Assembly (NCBI GenBank): GCA_033977485.1
Contig: CM066988.1
Location: forward strand, 4,734,501 to 4,798,500
Reading direction: 5' to 3'
DNA: 64,000 bases
From: Hydrangea macrophylla
Taxonomy: Eukaryota > Streptophyta > Magnoliopsida > Cornales > Hydrangeaceae
Position 1 is the first letter of the stretch. Each line of letters opens with the position of its first letter. The notes beneath the pieces were generated by a model, which worked only from the letters and a program-made list of their open reading frames with translations, was not told the origin of the DNA and did not search any database. Positions 21,713 through 34,028 of this stretch are shown here, piece after piece. A program made the translations under genes and the position numbers.

Positions 21713-23830
21713 GGAGTGTGTATGATGGTGGCCTCCCAAGAAGTCTAGTTCCTCCTTTCCATGTTGAAAAGTTTGTGTGCTTCTCCTAATTGATGAACCT
21801 TTATGTAGTTGTAGGACCTCTAATCCAGGGAACATTGGGTATCCAAATCTAAGTAAACTATAAATTAAAGCCACCCTTAGACTTTTTACCAATTCACGTA
21901 GAGGCAAAGTTAGTGTTGATCATGCTTTAGTTAGTTGTTCATAATGGCTCTAATTCCATCTTTTTGATAGAAATTTCATCTAATTTTTTTTTGTGGGCGA
22001 CATTTGGACCCACTGGTTTTCAAAGAGTCCTTGTGATTGTTTTTTGAGCTATAAAGTTCAATCTTATTTTTCTCCAAGCATTCTTTCACTTTAGAAAGTA
22101 AATCCAATTGATTAAAAATAAATAAATAAATTGGTAAATATCTTGATACATATATATATATATATAAATATATATTAGCGGTCGGGAAAACGCAATAAAT
22201 CAGCAACGCAATGTATTTGTCGCGTATTTATAAACTTAAGGTGTAAAAAGTATTTAGATAGTTAAGTGGAGAGTAATTTCTTAGGGCTCTTTTTGGGGCG
22301 GTCTCTAGCCGAATGCCATCTCTTTTGATAGAATCGTTGTTGTTTATTTTATTTTTTTTGGGGGGGTGGGGGGGTTAGGGAATTTGAAGAATATATACTA
22401 GAAACTGGGATACTCGCATTTGATCCAACGCTCTCACTCTCGAGTGCCATCTTCATCATCTTCTTTGAGAAGTTATCTTTATCTGAATTGAAGCCTCGGT
22501 TTTGATCTTTTATTCTGCATTACCTCCAAATTCATATTTTAGCTAAATAAGTGTAAATTTTGGGTTCTATATTTCAAGATTTATGTTATGCTTCTCAAAA
22601 TATTTGTCAATTTCACCACATGTAATTGCAGTATATAATCAATGTCAATGACATAGCATGTGGTACAAATATTAAAGTAATTAGAAACTGAGTTTGAGGA
22701 TCATAGCATTACTGGTTGTCAATCGTCTAAATTTGAATATTTAAGTAAATACTGAAATTTCTGTTCTACCTACTTTTTCATGATTTTTTTTAATGGGTGA
22801 CTGTTATCATAAATCCTGATCTATACTCTTTCTAAGTAATGAACTGGTGACAAAATATAATGTCCACATGTTCATCATAAGTAAGGCGATAACGAGAAAC
22901 TGAATTATACATACTGCTAACAAAAAATATGTTCGAGTTACAAAATAAAACTATGAATTCTACTTCTATCACCGTATATATTGGAACAAGAAAAATCAAT
23001 TTATAGATATAAGATAGTACTAACGTCCAATCCCATGGTCCAAAGCATTCAGACTCAATTAGTATTGCAAAATTTGATGATACTTTCAAAAGGTTTGAAG
23101 TATTTTTTTATTCTTTGAGTTTGAATTTGATGAAACTACAATAGGTTGCAATAGCAACAATTTTAGACTGCATATCAGGCTCGACCCTCACTTCAAGCCA
23201 CACAATCAATGACTTGGGGCTCCAATTCCAAAGGACTCTCAAATTATACTCTTACCTATCAGCTCATATATGTGCATATATAAAAATATCCTAATTAATT
23301 TAAGTCACCACCTTAACAGCCCAGTTAACATCATAAAAAAAAAAAAATTTAAATAAAGCCCAGTCTTTATTTACAAATTTTCCAACTCTCCATAATCAGT
23401 TTGCTTTTCTATTTGATTTTTTTAAAATAGAAAATTGCCCTTAAATCTCCCATCCATGTACTTTCATGGATGGAGTCATGGAAAACACCCAATATTTTTA
23501 TTTAATATTAATCCATAGGATCCTAGTTAACACAACTAATTGCGGTTAAGAAATTTCATATCCTAAATACACTAGAAATCTTTATAAGACATATATATAT
23601 ATACATACATCAAATAGTCATTAAGTAGCTTCTGATTTACCTCCCAATTCTATTTACACAATAAGATTTATTAATATTAATTATTATGATATTGACTTCT
23701 CAATATGTACATTTATCTATATATCTATTTGGCTATATGCATACATGTAAAAACACCATATTTGAATGATTGAGAATGTATATGGTGGTTTAGTTATTGA
23801 AGCAAAATCACTTATCATAAGTGCATAAGT
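21713..23830. other. Intergenic AT-rich sequence, no gene seen
   Basis: More than 2 kb without a supported reading frame, terminal repeat or RNA gene. There is a short TA/AAAT microsatellite near 22110-22175 and a G-run near 22361. Confidence 0.5.
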
Positions 23831-24340
23831 CGTTAAGGGCCTGTCAACCGTGACCACCGGTCCACCACCTTTGCGATCCAATGGTGCGGTGGTGATGTGT
23901 TGACAGTGGTGGTGGGTGCCATGGCGCTATGGTGGTTAAAAGTGGTGGTGGGTGCCATGGCGCTATGGTGGCTAAAAGTGGTGGTGGGTGCAATGGTGAC
24001 TCTCTTTCATTTTCGTTTTTTCATAACATGTGAAATTCACAAATCATGCTGTGACTCTCTGTCTCTTTCATTTTCGTTTTTCAGAACATGTTGTGAAATT
24101 CATAAATCATGTTGGGACTCTCTCTTCCATGCTCATTTTTTCAGAATATGTTGTGAAATTCACAAATCAACTTATGCCTCTCTCTTCCATTCCTGTTTTT
24201 TCAAAACAAGTTGTGAAATTCACAAATCATATTGTGAAATTCAGAGAATATTTTGTGAAATTCACAGAAATTACTGTAAAATTTTTAGACATAAGTGCGT
24301 CTGCAGTGGTGTGGTGGTGACTACAAATTTCTAGGTCAGC
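23831..24340. repeat. GGTGGT tract plus 60-bp minisatellite with TGTGAAATTCACA dyad
   Basis: Three tandem ~33-bp units containing GTGGTGGGTGCCATGG (23905-24000) precede about four ~60-bp units, each with a CT-rich part, CATTTTCGTTTTTTCA-like text and the dyad TGTGAAATTCACA (at 24031, 24093, 24153, 24213, then closer copies at 24233 and 24253). Open frames across it are repeat translations. Confidence 0.8.
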
Positions 24341-24430
24341 CACTGCTTTTATAACAATTGGAAAAGACTTGGATATACTATCTTCTATATATGCACACAC
24401 TACTACTTTGGAAGGTGATTAATACATGTA

Positions 24431-24910
24431 GGGTTAATTACATTTTACCCCCTGTGGTTAGGCCCATTTCTACTGTACCCCCATGGTTCAAAAGTGGATA
24501 TTTATCCCCCTTGTGGTTTTGGACTAAAGTGAAACTACTAAGATTTCTCTCAAAATAGCCCACATGGGGATTAAGTATTAAAATTAGCCCCACGTACGAG
24601 ACTTTAAGTGTTTAACCCAAAAATTTGCTTCCTAAAGAGGTTAATTGTTAAAAATTAGCCTAGCATAGGTGGGTTAAAATGACATAATTATCCCCACATA
24701 GGAATTATCCCCACATAGAGGATTAACCTCACAATGGAGGTTAAGTGTTAATAATTTTGGCAAATTTTAGAATTTTTATCAGTTTTGAGGAAAAACTTAA
24801 CAATTTCACTTTAGTCCGAAATCACGTGGAGGGTTAAGTATCCACTTTTGAATCACAAAATAGGTGAAATGAAAACCGGCCTAACTACATGAATAAAATG
24901 TATTTAACCC
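24431..24910. mobile_element. Large MITE (Mutator-like type) with ~115-bp inverted ends
   Basis: The left end GGGTTAATTACATTTTACCC pairs with the reverse complement of the right end (GGGTTAAATACATTTTATTC). Further inward TTCAAAAGTGGATA and GGACTAAAGTGAAA pair too. Such long GGGTTAATTACATTTTACC ends are common in plant MULE-type MITEs. It is 480 bp and non-coding. No clean 9-bp TSD is visible. Confidence 0.75.
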
Positions 24911-25025
24911 ATTATGTATGTAATTATTTATTAGTGTCATATGGACATTACATGGATTAATTATTTGATTAAACAGTATGGTATGTGAGCAACTAAATGT
25001 ACTAAAGTGTAATCCATAACCAATG

Positions 25026-25780
25026 TGTTGGGGAAAAATGCGGAAATCCCGAATATTAGGAGCAACACTTTCTAACCTTGTTTAGTGTAAATTAAATTGG
25101 CACAAATAATAAGCCAAGCCACAATGGATAATTCCTCTCACCACAATCAAAGACAAACAAAATAATAATAGGGCACCCAAGCAAGAAATAAATAGACACC
25201 AAGATTTATGTGGAAAACCCTCCAATGGGGAGGGAAAAAACCACAGGGCAACTCCGAAATATTCCACTATATCAAAATAAGGAATACAAAAGTTCTCTCA
25301 AGTTTTTGCCCTAAACTTGAGGGATTCAATCAACTAGAGAGTGAGTATAAGGGTTACCTCTTAGGGTTCACAATACCCAAAGGAATACAAGCAAAGCTAC
25401 CTTCAAAACCCCAAAGATCTTGGTAAACAAACAGTCCCTTGAAGACCACCCAAATGGAGCCTTACTTTTCTTCTACTTCTTCAGCCGTCGCCAAGAGCAC
25501 ACAAACCGAGACCCTTTTCACTCTCTGTTTTCTTCCAATATGCGCCGCCACCACACAGTCCACACTTTTTCACAAAACCGAGACCTCTCTGCATCTCTAA
25601 TTGTTATGTTGCGCAGAACACTAAACAAAAACAAGGCTTCTACCTTTTGAGATATTGATGTGCCATTAAATGGCCATTGGGCCCACAAAGCCCAAGTGTC
25701 AACAAGTAGCAATTATAAAAAACTAGCCCACTAACAAGGGCATTGATCTCATGTGTGTGGACCACATGGTATACCCAACA
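25026..25780 (-). mobile_element. 3' LTR of the copia element
   Basis: TGTTGGGG...ACCCAACA ends. Nearly identical to 39630-40383, with scattered substitutions and small indels. Confidence 0.95.
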
Positions 25781-25792
25781 ATCTCCCCCTCC
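25781..25792 (-). promoter_or_regulatory. Polypurine tract of the copia element
   Basis: The minus strand reads GGAGGGGGAGAT directly before the 3' LTR. It primes plus-strand synthesis. Confidence 0.85.
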
Positions 25793-25828
25793 ATACACAT
25801 GAGACGAGGGAAAACCCAATCTTGACCC

Positions 25829-26757
25829 TCACTTAGAGTCCATTCCAGCTAGAGCTTTACAAAGCTCAAGCTTTTCTCTTGTCACGACCTTAGTCATCAT
25901 GTCAGACGGATACTTCTCAGTATGAATTTTCTTCAACTTCATTTGCTGCTTTTCCATTACCTCACGTATCTAATGGTAGCGAACATCAATATGTTTTGTG
26001 CGGGAATGATATGTGGCGTTCTTACTCAAGTCCATAGCACTCTGACTATCATAATGAACCACATACTCATCTTGCTTAAAATCCAACTCTTGGAGAAACC
26101 ATTTCATCCATAACATTTCTTTTCCTGCTTCAGTAGCAGCGATATACTCAGCTTCAGTGGTAGACAAGGCAACACATTTTTGCAACTTGGATTGCCACGA
26201 TACAGCTCCCCCTGCAAAAGTAAACAAGAAACCCGAAATAGACTTTCGGTCATCGATGTCCCCTGCCATATCTGAATCTGTAAACCCTTCCAAGACTGGT
26301 TTTGAACCCCCAAAACATAAGCACAAACTCGAAGTACCCTTCAAGTAACGAAGAATCCACTTAACTGCTTCCCAATGCTCTCTTCCGGGATTGGAAAGAA
26401 ATCTACTTACAACACCAACTGCATGAGCAATGTCTGGCCGTGTACAAACCATCGCATACATAAGACTCCCTACTGCCGAGGAGTAAGGAACAACTGCCAT
26501 TTCTTCTCTTCCTTCTCGGGTAGAGGGACACAAGTTTTTACTTAACTTAAAGTGACTCGCAAGAGGAGTGCTAACTGACTTAGCATCTCTCATGTTGAAC
26601 TTTTCAAGCACCGTTCAACGTATTTTTCCTGTGACAACCATATCTTTTTGGCTTTCCTGTCACGAACAATCTTCATACCCAAAATCTGTCGGACCGGGCC
26701 TAAGTACTTCATATCAAAGGACTTGAACAACTCTCCTTTTAGCCTGCGAATCATATT
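25829..26757 (-). pseudogene. Copia pol, C-terminal part: RT end and RNase H
   Basis: This continues the reverse transcriptase interrupted at 36525: the first codons (NMIRRLKGELF) follow directly on the YVDDILVIGQD stretch on the other side of the nested element. It contains the FDMKYLGPVRQILGM region of the RT and then RNase H (DSDMAGDIDDRKSISG, then ALSTTEAEYIAATEA, then SRTKHIDVRYH), ending in a natural stop at 25829-25831. Two breaks are visible. One G appears to be missing from a G run near 26612, shifting the frame. An in-frame TAG at 25970-25972 interrupts the last ~47 codons at a position where relatives usually have tryptophan. The product cannot be made as it stands. Confidence 0.9.
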
Positions 26758-26762
26758 AATAT

Positions 26763-29293
26763 TGTCACACCCCAACCCGCCTCGTGCGGATTAGGACACG
26801 TGTAACAATGCTACAAGCTCCCAATTACATTAATTTGCAAAGAAACATACGAATTACTAAGAAACGCATGTATTTAACCACATTAAACAACTCTATTGTT
26901 ACAAAATAGGCCCCAAGGGTAAAATGGTAATTAATAAGATATAGCAAATTTTGATACCAAAAGATAGGTCTTTGAGTCCCGGTTCCAACGCAAAAAACGG
27001 CGCGTGAATCCGAGTTTTCTAGAGTGAGTTATGTCCGTTTCCGTAAAAGCTGACAGTGTTGAATCTGGACATGCGGATCGATCCGCCCAAAACCGGATTG
27101 ATCCGGTTTTGATAGAATGTCATCTCTGGCTCCTCCAGAAGCTCCGGATCGATCCGCTTAAGGCCCGGATCGATCCGGTTTCTGCAAAACTTGATTTTTA
27201 GCAGAAAACCCCTGTTTAATCAGTCCCAACACACCCAAAACCTATCTAAACCTTATGGACTCTTTCAAAATCATTCCAACACTTATTTAGATGCCTTCAA
27301 GCATTAAGTAAACATGAGAAACACCACCACAACTACAACAAACACAAATCCAAGCTCTTTCAAACATTCAAACCATTAACATAACCTCTTAGGGATCAAA
27401 CCAACTCATAGACACATCCCTCTTGGAAACAAATCAAGTTTTGGAATTAAACTTATGGTAGAAACTAATAATTTATGAAATCTTGTTGAAAAAGAGCCCA
27501 AAGCTATAACCAACTACATGGAGCATTAGAAAACCATTACAAAACCATTTCCATAAACCTTCCAACAAGAGGATAAAACCTCACAAAACATTCATTTACA
27601 AAAGTAACTTGACCAAAATCTCAACCGTGTATCCGAACTTGCCGGAATGATCCAAACATACAACCTACAACTTTTACATAGAAATTACATAAGTTCCTTC
27701 AAATCTACATTAAACACATGAGTCGTAGGATTCCAAAACTAACTCTATGGATACAACCACGAGTCAAGTTTTCAATTGACAAGTCAAGGATGCTAACCCA
27801 CAAGTTATACTTTATTACATGTTATAAACATATTTACAAGACCCAAATCTCTCTCCCACTTCTGAGCACGCTATTTCCTCTCCGGATATTGCTCCGTACC
27901 TGCGGTGGTTGTTATTTACCACAACAGAAACAGAAAACGGTTTTCTTAAGCATTACGCTTAGTGAGAATTCTAAACATGGCTGAATGTTTAAACATGTGC
28001 AATGCAAAAATAAACACATAAATCATATTTTTGTAATCGCCGAGTCACCGGTTCAATGATTCATTCAGACCTGGGACCTCCCTTGGTCCCGTGGCCACTT
28101 CTATTCCTTGGACTTCCGTATTTCTCGGATTCTTCCTCTTCACCACCCTTATTACTCCCAACTAATGAATCATTTTCCCGGGCTCATTGAATACCACATA
28201 ACCACATAAGCACATACACATGTAGGCACATATAACTTTCATAAAATTAGCATGAAATTCACAATTTAGTAACTACATGATTTCTAAACATGAGTAATCA
28301 ACACAATATGATCATTCTCTTGGTTCCTAAGCATCAATTATCATCTCTACACCATTGATGTATTGAACATAGTCAAACACAACCATTCTTTAGGCTAGAA
28401 AACTCACCTTAGCAAGATCTACCCAATTCAAGCTAGAAATGAAGAATTCCTTTACAAATCTTGCTCAATTCTTACCCAAAGTAAATCCTACATGATTTTG
28501 GTTAAACAAATATCGTTTATCAAGAACGGTTACCGGAAAAACGTTGTCGAAAATGAAAATAAGTTACGTGCATGTAATCCTCTTACCTCCACGAGTCCAA
28601 AAGTGGTCTCGGATCGTAAATCCGGCGTCGAACGGCGAAGGAACGGCAAGAAAACGATGTCGAAAACTCGTCGTCTTCCGTCGAGAGCTCTCGGTTCTCT
28701 CTTTTGTCTCAATTCCAGCAAATATGAGACTAATCTCATATGACAACACATACATGCACTTGACATGAGGTGTCAAAACCTTATTTTTTCCCATTTTCTA
28801 TTTACACCCCCGGAACTCTTAAGTTCTTATTATGAAATCCCCCAAACATTCCATTAACTACCCAATTATCTAATGAGTGTTTGTCTAAGTTTCGTATGGG
28901 TCCCAACGTGGGTCCCATATATTTTATGAAGTTGCTATCGCACCTACTAATTATCAATCTTTTTCAATTATACCCTTATTTGGGTGTCCAAACTAATACC
29001 AAATGCTAAACATATATCATCATATAATATGAAAGCATTTAAACAAATAATGATGTAATCATATAAATGCATTTAATCACATAAAATGCACATATTTTAA
29101 TTCGGGCCCTTCATTGGGTCCCACTCCCAAACCTGTCCCTCCTCACTGGGGACTTTTCCAATTGGTGTCCTTTTCTGAACACCTTTTTCACGGGCGAGTC
29201 CAAGCCTCCCCTTAATCCATTTTATACACTAATTATATTAATTAATGCATATTAACATAGTAATTAACCCGTTCTCCGGGTAAGGGTGTTACA
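26763..29293 (-). mobile_element. 3' LTR of the chromovirus
   Basis: TGTCACACCCC...GGGTGTTACA, 2531 bp. It contains the four-palindrome block with centres at 27079.5, 27099.5, 27150.5 and 27171.5 (20/51/21). The short frames in it, such as those at 28492-28794, recur in both LTRs and are not genes. Confidence 0.95.
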
Positions 29294-29306
29294 TTTCTCC
29301 CTCCCT
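29294..29306 (-). promoter_or_regulatory. Polypurine tract of the chromovirus
   Basis: The minus strand reads AGGGAGGGAGAAA immediately before the 3' LTR. Confidence 0.9.
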
Positions 29307-29340
29307 AAAAGGGAGTTTGGTCCCCAAACTTACTCTTATC

Positions 29341-32300
29341 TCAAGAATCGAATAAGTGCGGGTACTTTGCTCGAATCTCATCCTCTCGCTCCCAAGTAGC
29401 CTCCTCGACTGAATGGCTTCGCCATTGGACCATAACAAGTGGAATCACCTTGGTTCTCAAGACTTGATTCTTCTTATCAAGAATTTGTACTGGATGCTCT
29501 ACATAGGTCAAATCTTCCTGAATCTCTAACGGTTCTGGAACGATTACATGTTTCGAATCCGGCACATATCGTCGAAGCATTGACACGTGGAACACATTAT
29601 GAACGTTTGCTAACTCTGGTGGCAATTCCAACCGATAAGCTAACGGTCCTACCCGGTTAAGAATCAAATATGGCCCAACATACCTTGGACTGAGTTTACC
29701 TCGCTTACCAAACCGTGCTATGCCTTTTGAAGGCGATACTTTCAAAAACACATAGTCACCCACCTCAAACTCTAACGGTCTTCTACCCGTATCCGCATAA
29801 CTTTTATAACGACTCTGAGCCGTTTGTAACCGCTGTTTAATCAATCGAATTTTGTCAGTAGTAATTTGAACTATCTCCGGCCCCAAAAGTTGTTTTTCAC
29901 CAACTTCTGTCCAACAAACTGGCGATCTACATTTTCTTCCGTACAGTGCCTCATAAGGCGCCATTCCAATACTAGTTTGAAAGCTGCTGTTGTAAGAAAA
30001 TTCAATCAACGGCAAATGAGATTCCCAATCAGCTTTAAAATCCATAACACATACCCTCAACATATCTTCCAAAATCTGAATCACCCTCTCGGATTGACCA
30101 TCAGTCTGGGGATGAAACGCAGTACTGAAATGTAAAGATGTTCCCATAGCTCTTTGCAAGCTCTCCCAAAATCTTGATACAAATCGAGTATCAGGTCCGA
30201 TACTATCAAAACCGGTGCTCCATGAAGCCGTATAATCTCTCTGATATAAATCTCTGCAAGTTTTGATGGATCTTTGGTCTTGATAGGCAGGAAATGGGCT
30301 GACTTAGTCAACCGGTCGACAATAACCCAAATGCTATCATTCAACTTCGTAGATTTTGGAAATCCCGATACAAAATCCATCGTAATATGTTCCCATTTCC
30401 ACTCCGGTATCTCTAACGGGTGTAGTTTTCCTCCAAGTCGTTGATGTTCCAGTTTCACCTTTTGACAAGTCATGCATTTAGACACAAATTCTGCGACTTC
30501 TCGCTTCATACCACTCCACCAGTAATTTTCTCGCAAGTCTCGGTACATTTTGGTGCTTCCCGGGTGTACTGAATACCTGGTATTATGAGCTTCCTCCATA
30601 ACTTTATCTCTTAGATTCCCAACTTTAGGTACACATAAACGATTTATATACTTTAAGACACCATCATGGAAACTAAATTCTGGCCTTTTACCTTCAGGTA
30701 ATTCATCCACAATCTTCTTGAAATCTGGATCCAGTAGTTGATTAGACTTTATCTCACCAACAAGACTTGACTGTGCCATAATTGCAGCCATTAACCCACC
30801 TTCAATTCTGGGAACCACTTCAAGTTTAGTTGTTCAAATTCTTTCACCAACCTTTCTTGTCCGGTTAAGGCATAAGCTAAGTTTTCTGACGATTTTCGGC
30901 TCAAAGCATCTGCAACTACATTTGCTTTTCCCGGGTAAGATTGAATCTTCAAATCGTAGTCTTTCATAAGTTCCAACCACCTTCTTTGTCTCATGTTAAG
31001 ATCTCTTTGAGTGAACAGATATTTCAAACTTTTGTGATCGGTGAAGATTTCACAAGTTTTCCCGTATAGATAATGTCTCCAAATTTTCAGGGCAAAGATT
31101 ACCGCCGCTAACTCCAAGTCATGTGTCGGGTAATTTTTCTCGTGAGATCTCAATTGTCGTGAAGCATAAGCTATTACCTTGTCATCTTGTGTTAGCACAC
31201 ATCCCAAGCCTTGGTGCGAAGCATCGCTATAAATTCTGAAATTCCCAGTACCTGTTGGAATTGTAAGTATTGGTGCCGTAGTCAACTTTTCCTTCAATGC
31301 TACAAAACAATCTTCACATTCCTTGTTCCACTCAAATGGTACATCCTTTCTCATCAGCTTCGTCATTGGAGTTGCGATTCTAGAGAAGTCTTTAACAAAT
31401 CTTCTATAATATCCAGCTAACCCCAAGAAACTTCGAATCTCAGATACATTTGTCGGTCTTGACCAATTCATAACGGCTTCAATCTTCTGTGGGTCAACAG
31501 AAATACCCTCTTTAGAAATCACGTGCCCTAGAAAAGTGACACTTGTTAACCAAAACTCGCTTTTCTTCAATTTTCCAAACAATTGTTTCTCTCGAAGTCG
31601 CTGTAAGACTAGTCTCAAATGTTGTTCATGCTCCTCTGAATTCTTTGAGTAAATGAGGATGTCATCAATGAATACTATCACGAATTCATCCAAGTACGAC
31701 TTGAACACATGGTTCATTAAATCCATGAAGGCGGCAGGCGCATTAGTAACCCCAAACGGCATCACTAGAAATTCATAGTGCCCATAGCGAGTCCTAAAGG
31801 CAGTCTTCTCTACATCCTCTGCTTTGACTTTCAATTGGTGGTATCCCGATCTCAAGTCTACTTTCGAAAATACCTGAGCCCCTTGAAGTTGATCGAATAA
31901 GTCATCAATGCGTGGCAATGGGCATTTGTTCTTGATGGTTACCTTGTTGATCTCCCGGTAGTCAATGCACATTCGCATTGTACCGTCCTTCTTTTTCACA
32001 AATAATACCGGTGCACCCCACGGGGATACACTCAGCCGGATAAAACCTTTGTCTAGCAACTCTTGCAACTGTATCTTCAACTCTTTCAACTCAACTGGTG
32101 CCATTCGATATGGTGCTCGTGAAATTGGTTGAGTTCCCGGCATAACATCAATACCAAACTCAATTTCTCGATCAATTAACACACTAGGTAATTCTTCTGG
32201 AAACACATCCGGAAATTCTCTAACTATCAGAATATCCTCAAGTTTTAAACCATTACCCCTAGTATCCAGTATACTACACAAGAACCCTCGACAACCTTTC

Positions 32301-32797
32301 TTCAACAAACGACATGCTTCAATAGCCGACACTATATACGGTGGTGACACAACACCCTTGCCTTGGAAATAGAACGTATCTTGATTCGGAATACGAAATA
32401 TGACCCCTTTATTATTACAATCGATATTTACATAGTTTGCCGCTAACCAATCCATACCCAATATAACATCAAAGTGCTGAACGATTAACGGTACTAAATC
32501 GACTGTTAAACTTTTATCACCTATATTTATCTCACAGTTTCTAAACACCCCTGAACTAATCAACGGAACCCCTAATGGTATTGCAACAGATAAATCATAA
32601 TCCAGAAACTCTAATGGCTTATCTAGATACTTAGCAAAGTGATGTGATACGAACGAGTGTGTGGATCCCGAATCTATGAGTACATTTGCTAGGTGTGAGC
32701 AAATGGAAACCATACCTGAAACAACGGTATCGGTAGAAGCAGTCTCTCCCGGCCTGAGCTGATATGATCTTGCCTCCCGCTGCTCTCTCCTCGGAGG
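29341..32797 (-). pseudogene. Chromovirus pol: protease, RT, RNase H, integrase, chromodomain
   Basis: Pol of the nested element, carrying the enzymes for reverse transcription and integration. It continues in the same frame as gag after a single stop. The ATG at 32713 opens a 640-codon stretch with protease ([11 protein letters not shown], residues 13-23), RT (~175-360, catalytic FIDDILIYS at 348-356) and RNase H ([10 protein letters not shown] near 495). A missing base in a G run near 30822 shifts the frame. The next stretch carries the integrase HHCC zinc finger (H...H, CMTCQKVK) and first catalytic Asp (MDFVSGFPKS). A second missing base near 30202, at the VSD motif with the second catalytic Asp, shifts again. 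The last stretch holds the catalytic Glu region (DGQSERVIQILEDML) and a chromodomain-like end (VQWRSHSVEEATWERE). Both lost bases could be sequencing errors. Confidence 0.95.
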
Positions 32798-33832
32798 TTA
32801 TTGAGTAGGTCTCGGTGTAATAGCACTAGCCGCGTATGAACCGGAACCGGAAGTTCCCTGTCGCTTGGTTGGACAATCCTTAGCTTGATGTCCCAATTCC
32901 TTACAAGTGAAGCATCGACCCCTCATATCTAAATTCTGATTCGGACAGTTCCTAGCGATGTGCCCCAGTTGTCGGCAAACATTGCAAATGATTGGATTTG
33001 GAAGTTGATTGCATCGGCCCCAATGAAATTTCTGACAAGTCTGACACCTCGGCTTATTTCCACTAGAACCACTGCCAATACTAACTGATGATCCTCCTGA
33101 ACTCTGTCTTTTTGCACTCCCCTGACTACTGAACTGACTTGATCCCGGCCGTTTACCTTGTTGATTTGGTAGTGGTGGCATATTTGAGGTATACCCAAGG
33201 TCTCTCTCAGCAATAGAAGCAATATCCAATGCCTTAGCATAGGTCTCTGGACGGAATACAGTCACTCGCCCTCGAATGTCACCTCGGAGTCCTGCTACAA
33301 ACTTTCTTGCCTTCACTTTCTCAGTTGTTACGATATCCCCGGCAAACCTTGCCAAACTTGTAAATTGTGTTGAATATTCATGCACTGACTTTCCCCCTTG
33401 TATTAACTCCATGAATTCTTGAGCCTTTTGATCCCCAAACGATTCCGGAAAGTATTGCTCATTAAAAATTTCAAGGAATTGATCCCACGTTGTTGGTTGA
33501 CCCGGACCCAGCTTAGTACGCCACCAATATTGCGCTTCATCCTTCAGTGTATCGGCCGCAAACAACACCTTTTGTTCCTCTGTACACGGTAGAACCCTGA
33601 AGATTTTCTCCATATCTGAGATCCAAAAATTCGCCTTCATCGGATCGGCTTCCCCGCGGAATATGGTTGGCTTTTGTTTGTGAAATTTCGAAATGGTTAC
33701 AACTGCTTCCCCCGGATTTGGATTTGGTTGTACTGGTCGTTCCTCTACCACATGAGTTTCAGCGACTCGGACCAATCCTTCGATTGCCCTTTCAACCCGT
33801 TCCATTCGGTTTGAGGTGTCACCTCCAGACAT
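32798..33832 (-). CDS. Chromovirus Gag (344 aa)
   Basis: The structural capsid/nucleocapsid protein of the nested element. I take the ATG at 33832 (MSGGDTSNRMERVERAIEGL) as start, just over 180 bases after the PBS; the open frame reaches a little further upstream only through a non-ATG codon. Residues ~65-210 match the retrotransposon gag domain (WWRTKLGPGQPTTWDQF, then FGDQKAQEFMEL). A Gly/Ser/Gln-rich linker follows. Two zinc knuckles (CNVCRQLGHIARNC and CFTCKELGHQAKDC) lie near the C-terminus, preceded by an atypical CQTCQKFHWGRC. It ends at TAA 32798-32800. The next codons remain open in the same frame into protease, and relatives usually have a single Gag-Pol frame, so this stop is probably a C-to-T mutation of a CAA codon. 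Programmed read-through is the less likely alternative. Confidence 0.9.
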   Translation of the reverse strand: MSGGDTSNRMERVERAIEGLVRVAETHVVEERPVQPNPNPGEAVVTISKFHKQKPTIFRGEADPMKANFWISDMEKIFRVLPCTEEQKVLFAADTLKDEAQYWWRTKLGPGQPTTWDQFLEIFNEQYFPESFGDQKAQEFMELIQGGKSVHEYSTQFTSLARFAGDIVTTEKVKARKFVAGLRGDIRGRVTVFRPETYAKALDIASIAERDLGYTSNMPPLPNQQGKRPGSSQFSSQGSAKRQSSGGSSVSIGSGSSGNKPRCQTCQKFHWGRCNQLPNPIICNVCRQLGHIARNCPNQNLDMRGRCFTCKELGHQAKDCPTKRQGTSGSGSYAASAITPRPTQ

Positions 33833-34011
33833 TATGCCTGGCACCCACATGTAGTACACACATGCACGTTACTTTTAAGAAACACACGACATGCTAATCA
33901 ATATTTAAAAGCATGCTAAGTAAACGTGTATGCATGTTTATGCAACTACGTGTTGTTGTGTGCACACTACGCGTCGTATACGTCTCTCGTCCCCAAAGGC
34001 TCTAACCTATT

Positions 34012-34023
34012 GCTCTGATACCA
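34012..34023 (-). promoter_or_regulatory. Primer-binding site (initiator tRNA-Met type), chromovirus
   Basis: The minus strand reads TGGTATCAGAGC five bases after the 5' LTR end, the common chromovirus/copia iMet PBS. Confidence 0.9.
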
Positions 34024-34028
34024 AAAAC

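Noticed and set aside
23897..24334. 145-codon cysteine-containing frame
   Set aside because: Its periodic CEIHKS text is a translation of the 60-bp minisatellite.
28492..28794. Frames of 74-83 codons repeated at 35759-36061
   Set aside because: They coincide with the duplicated LTRs of the chromovirus, so repetition is due to the LTR pair and not to gene conservation.
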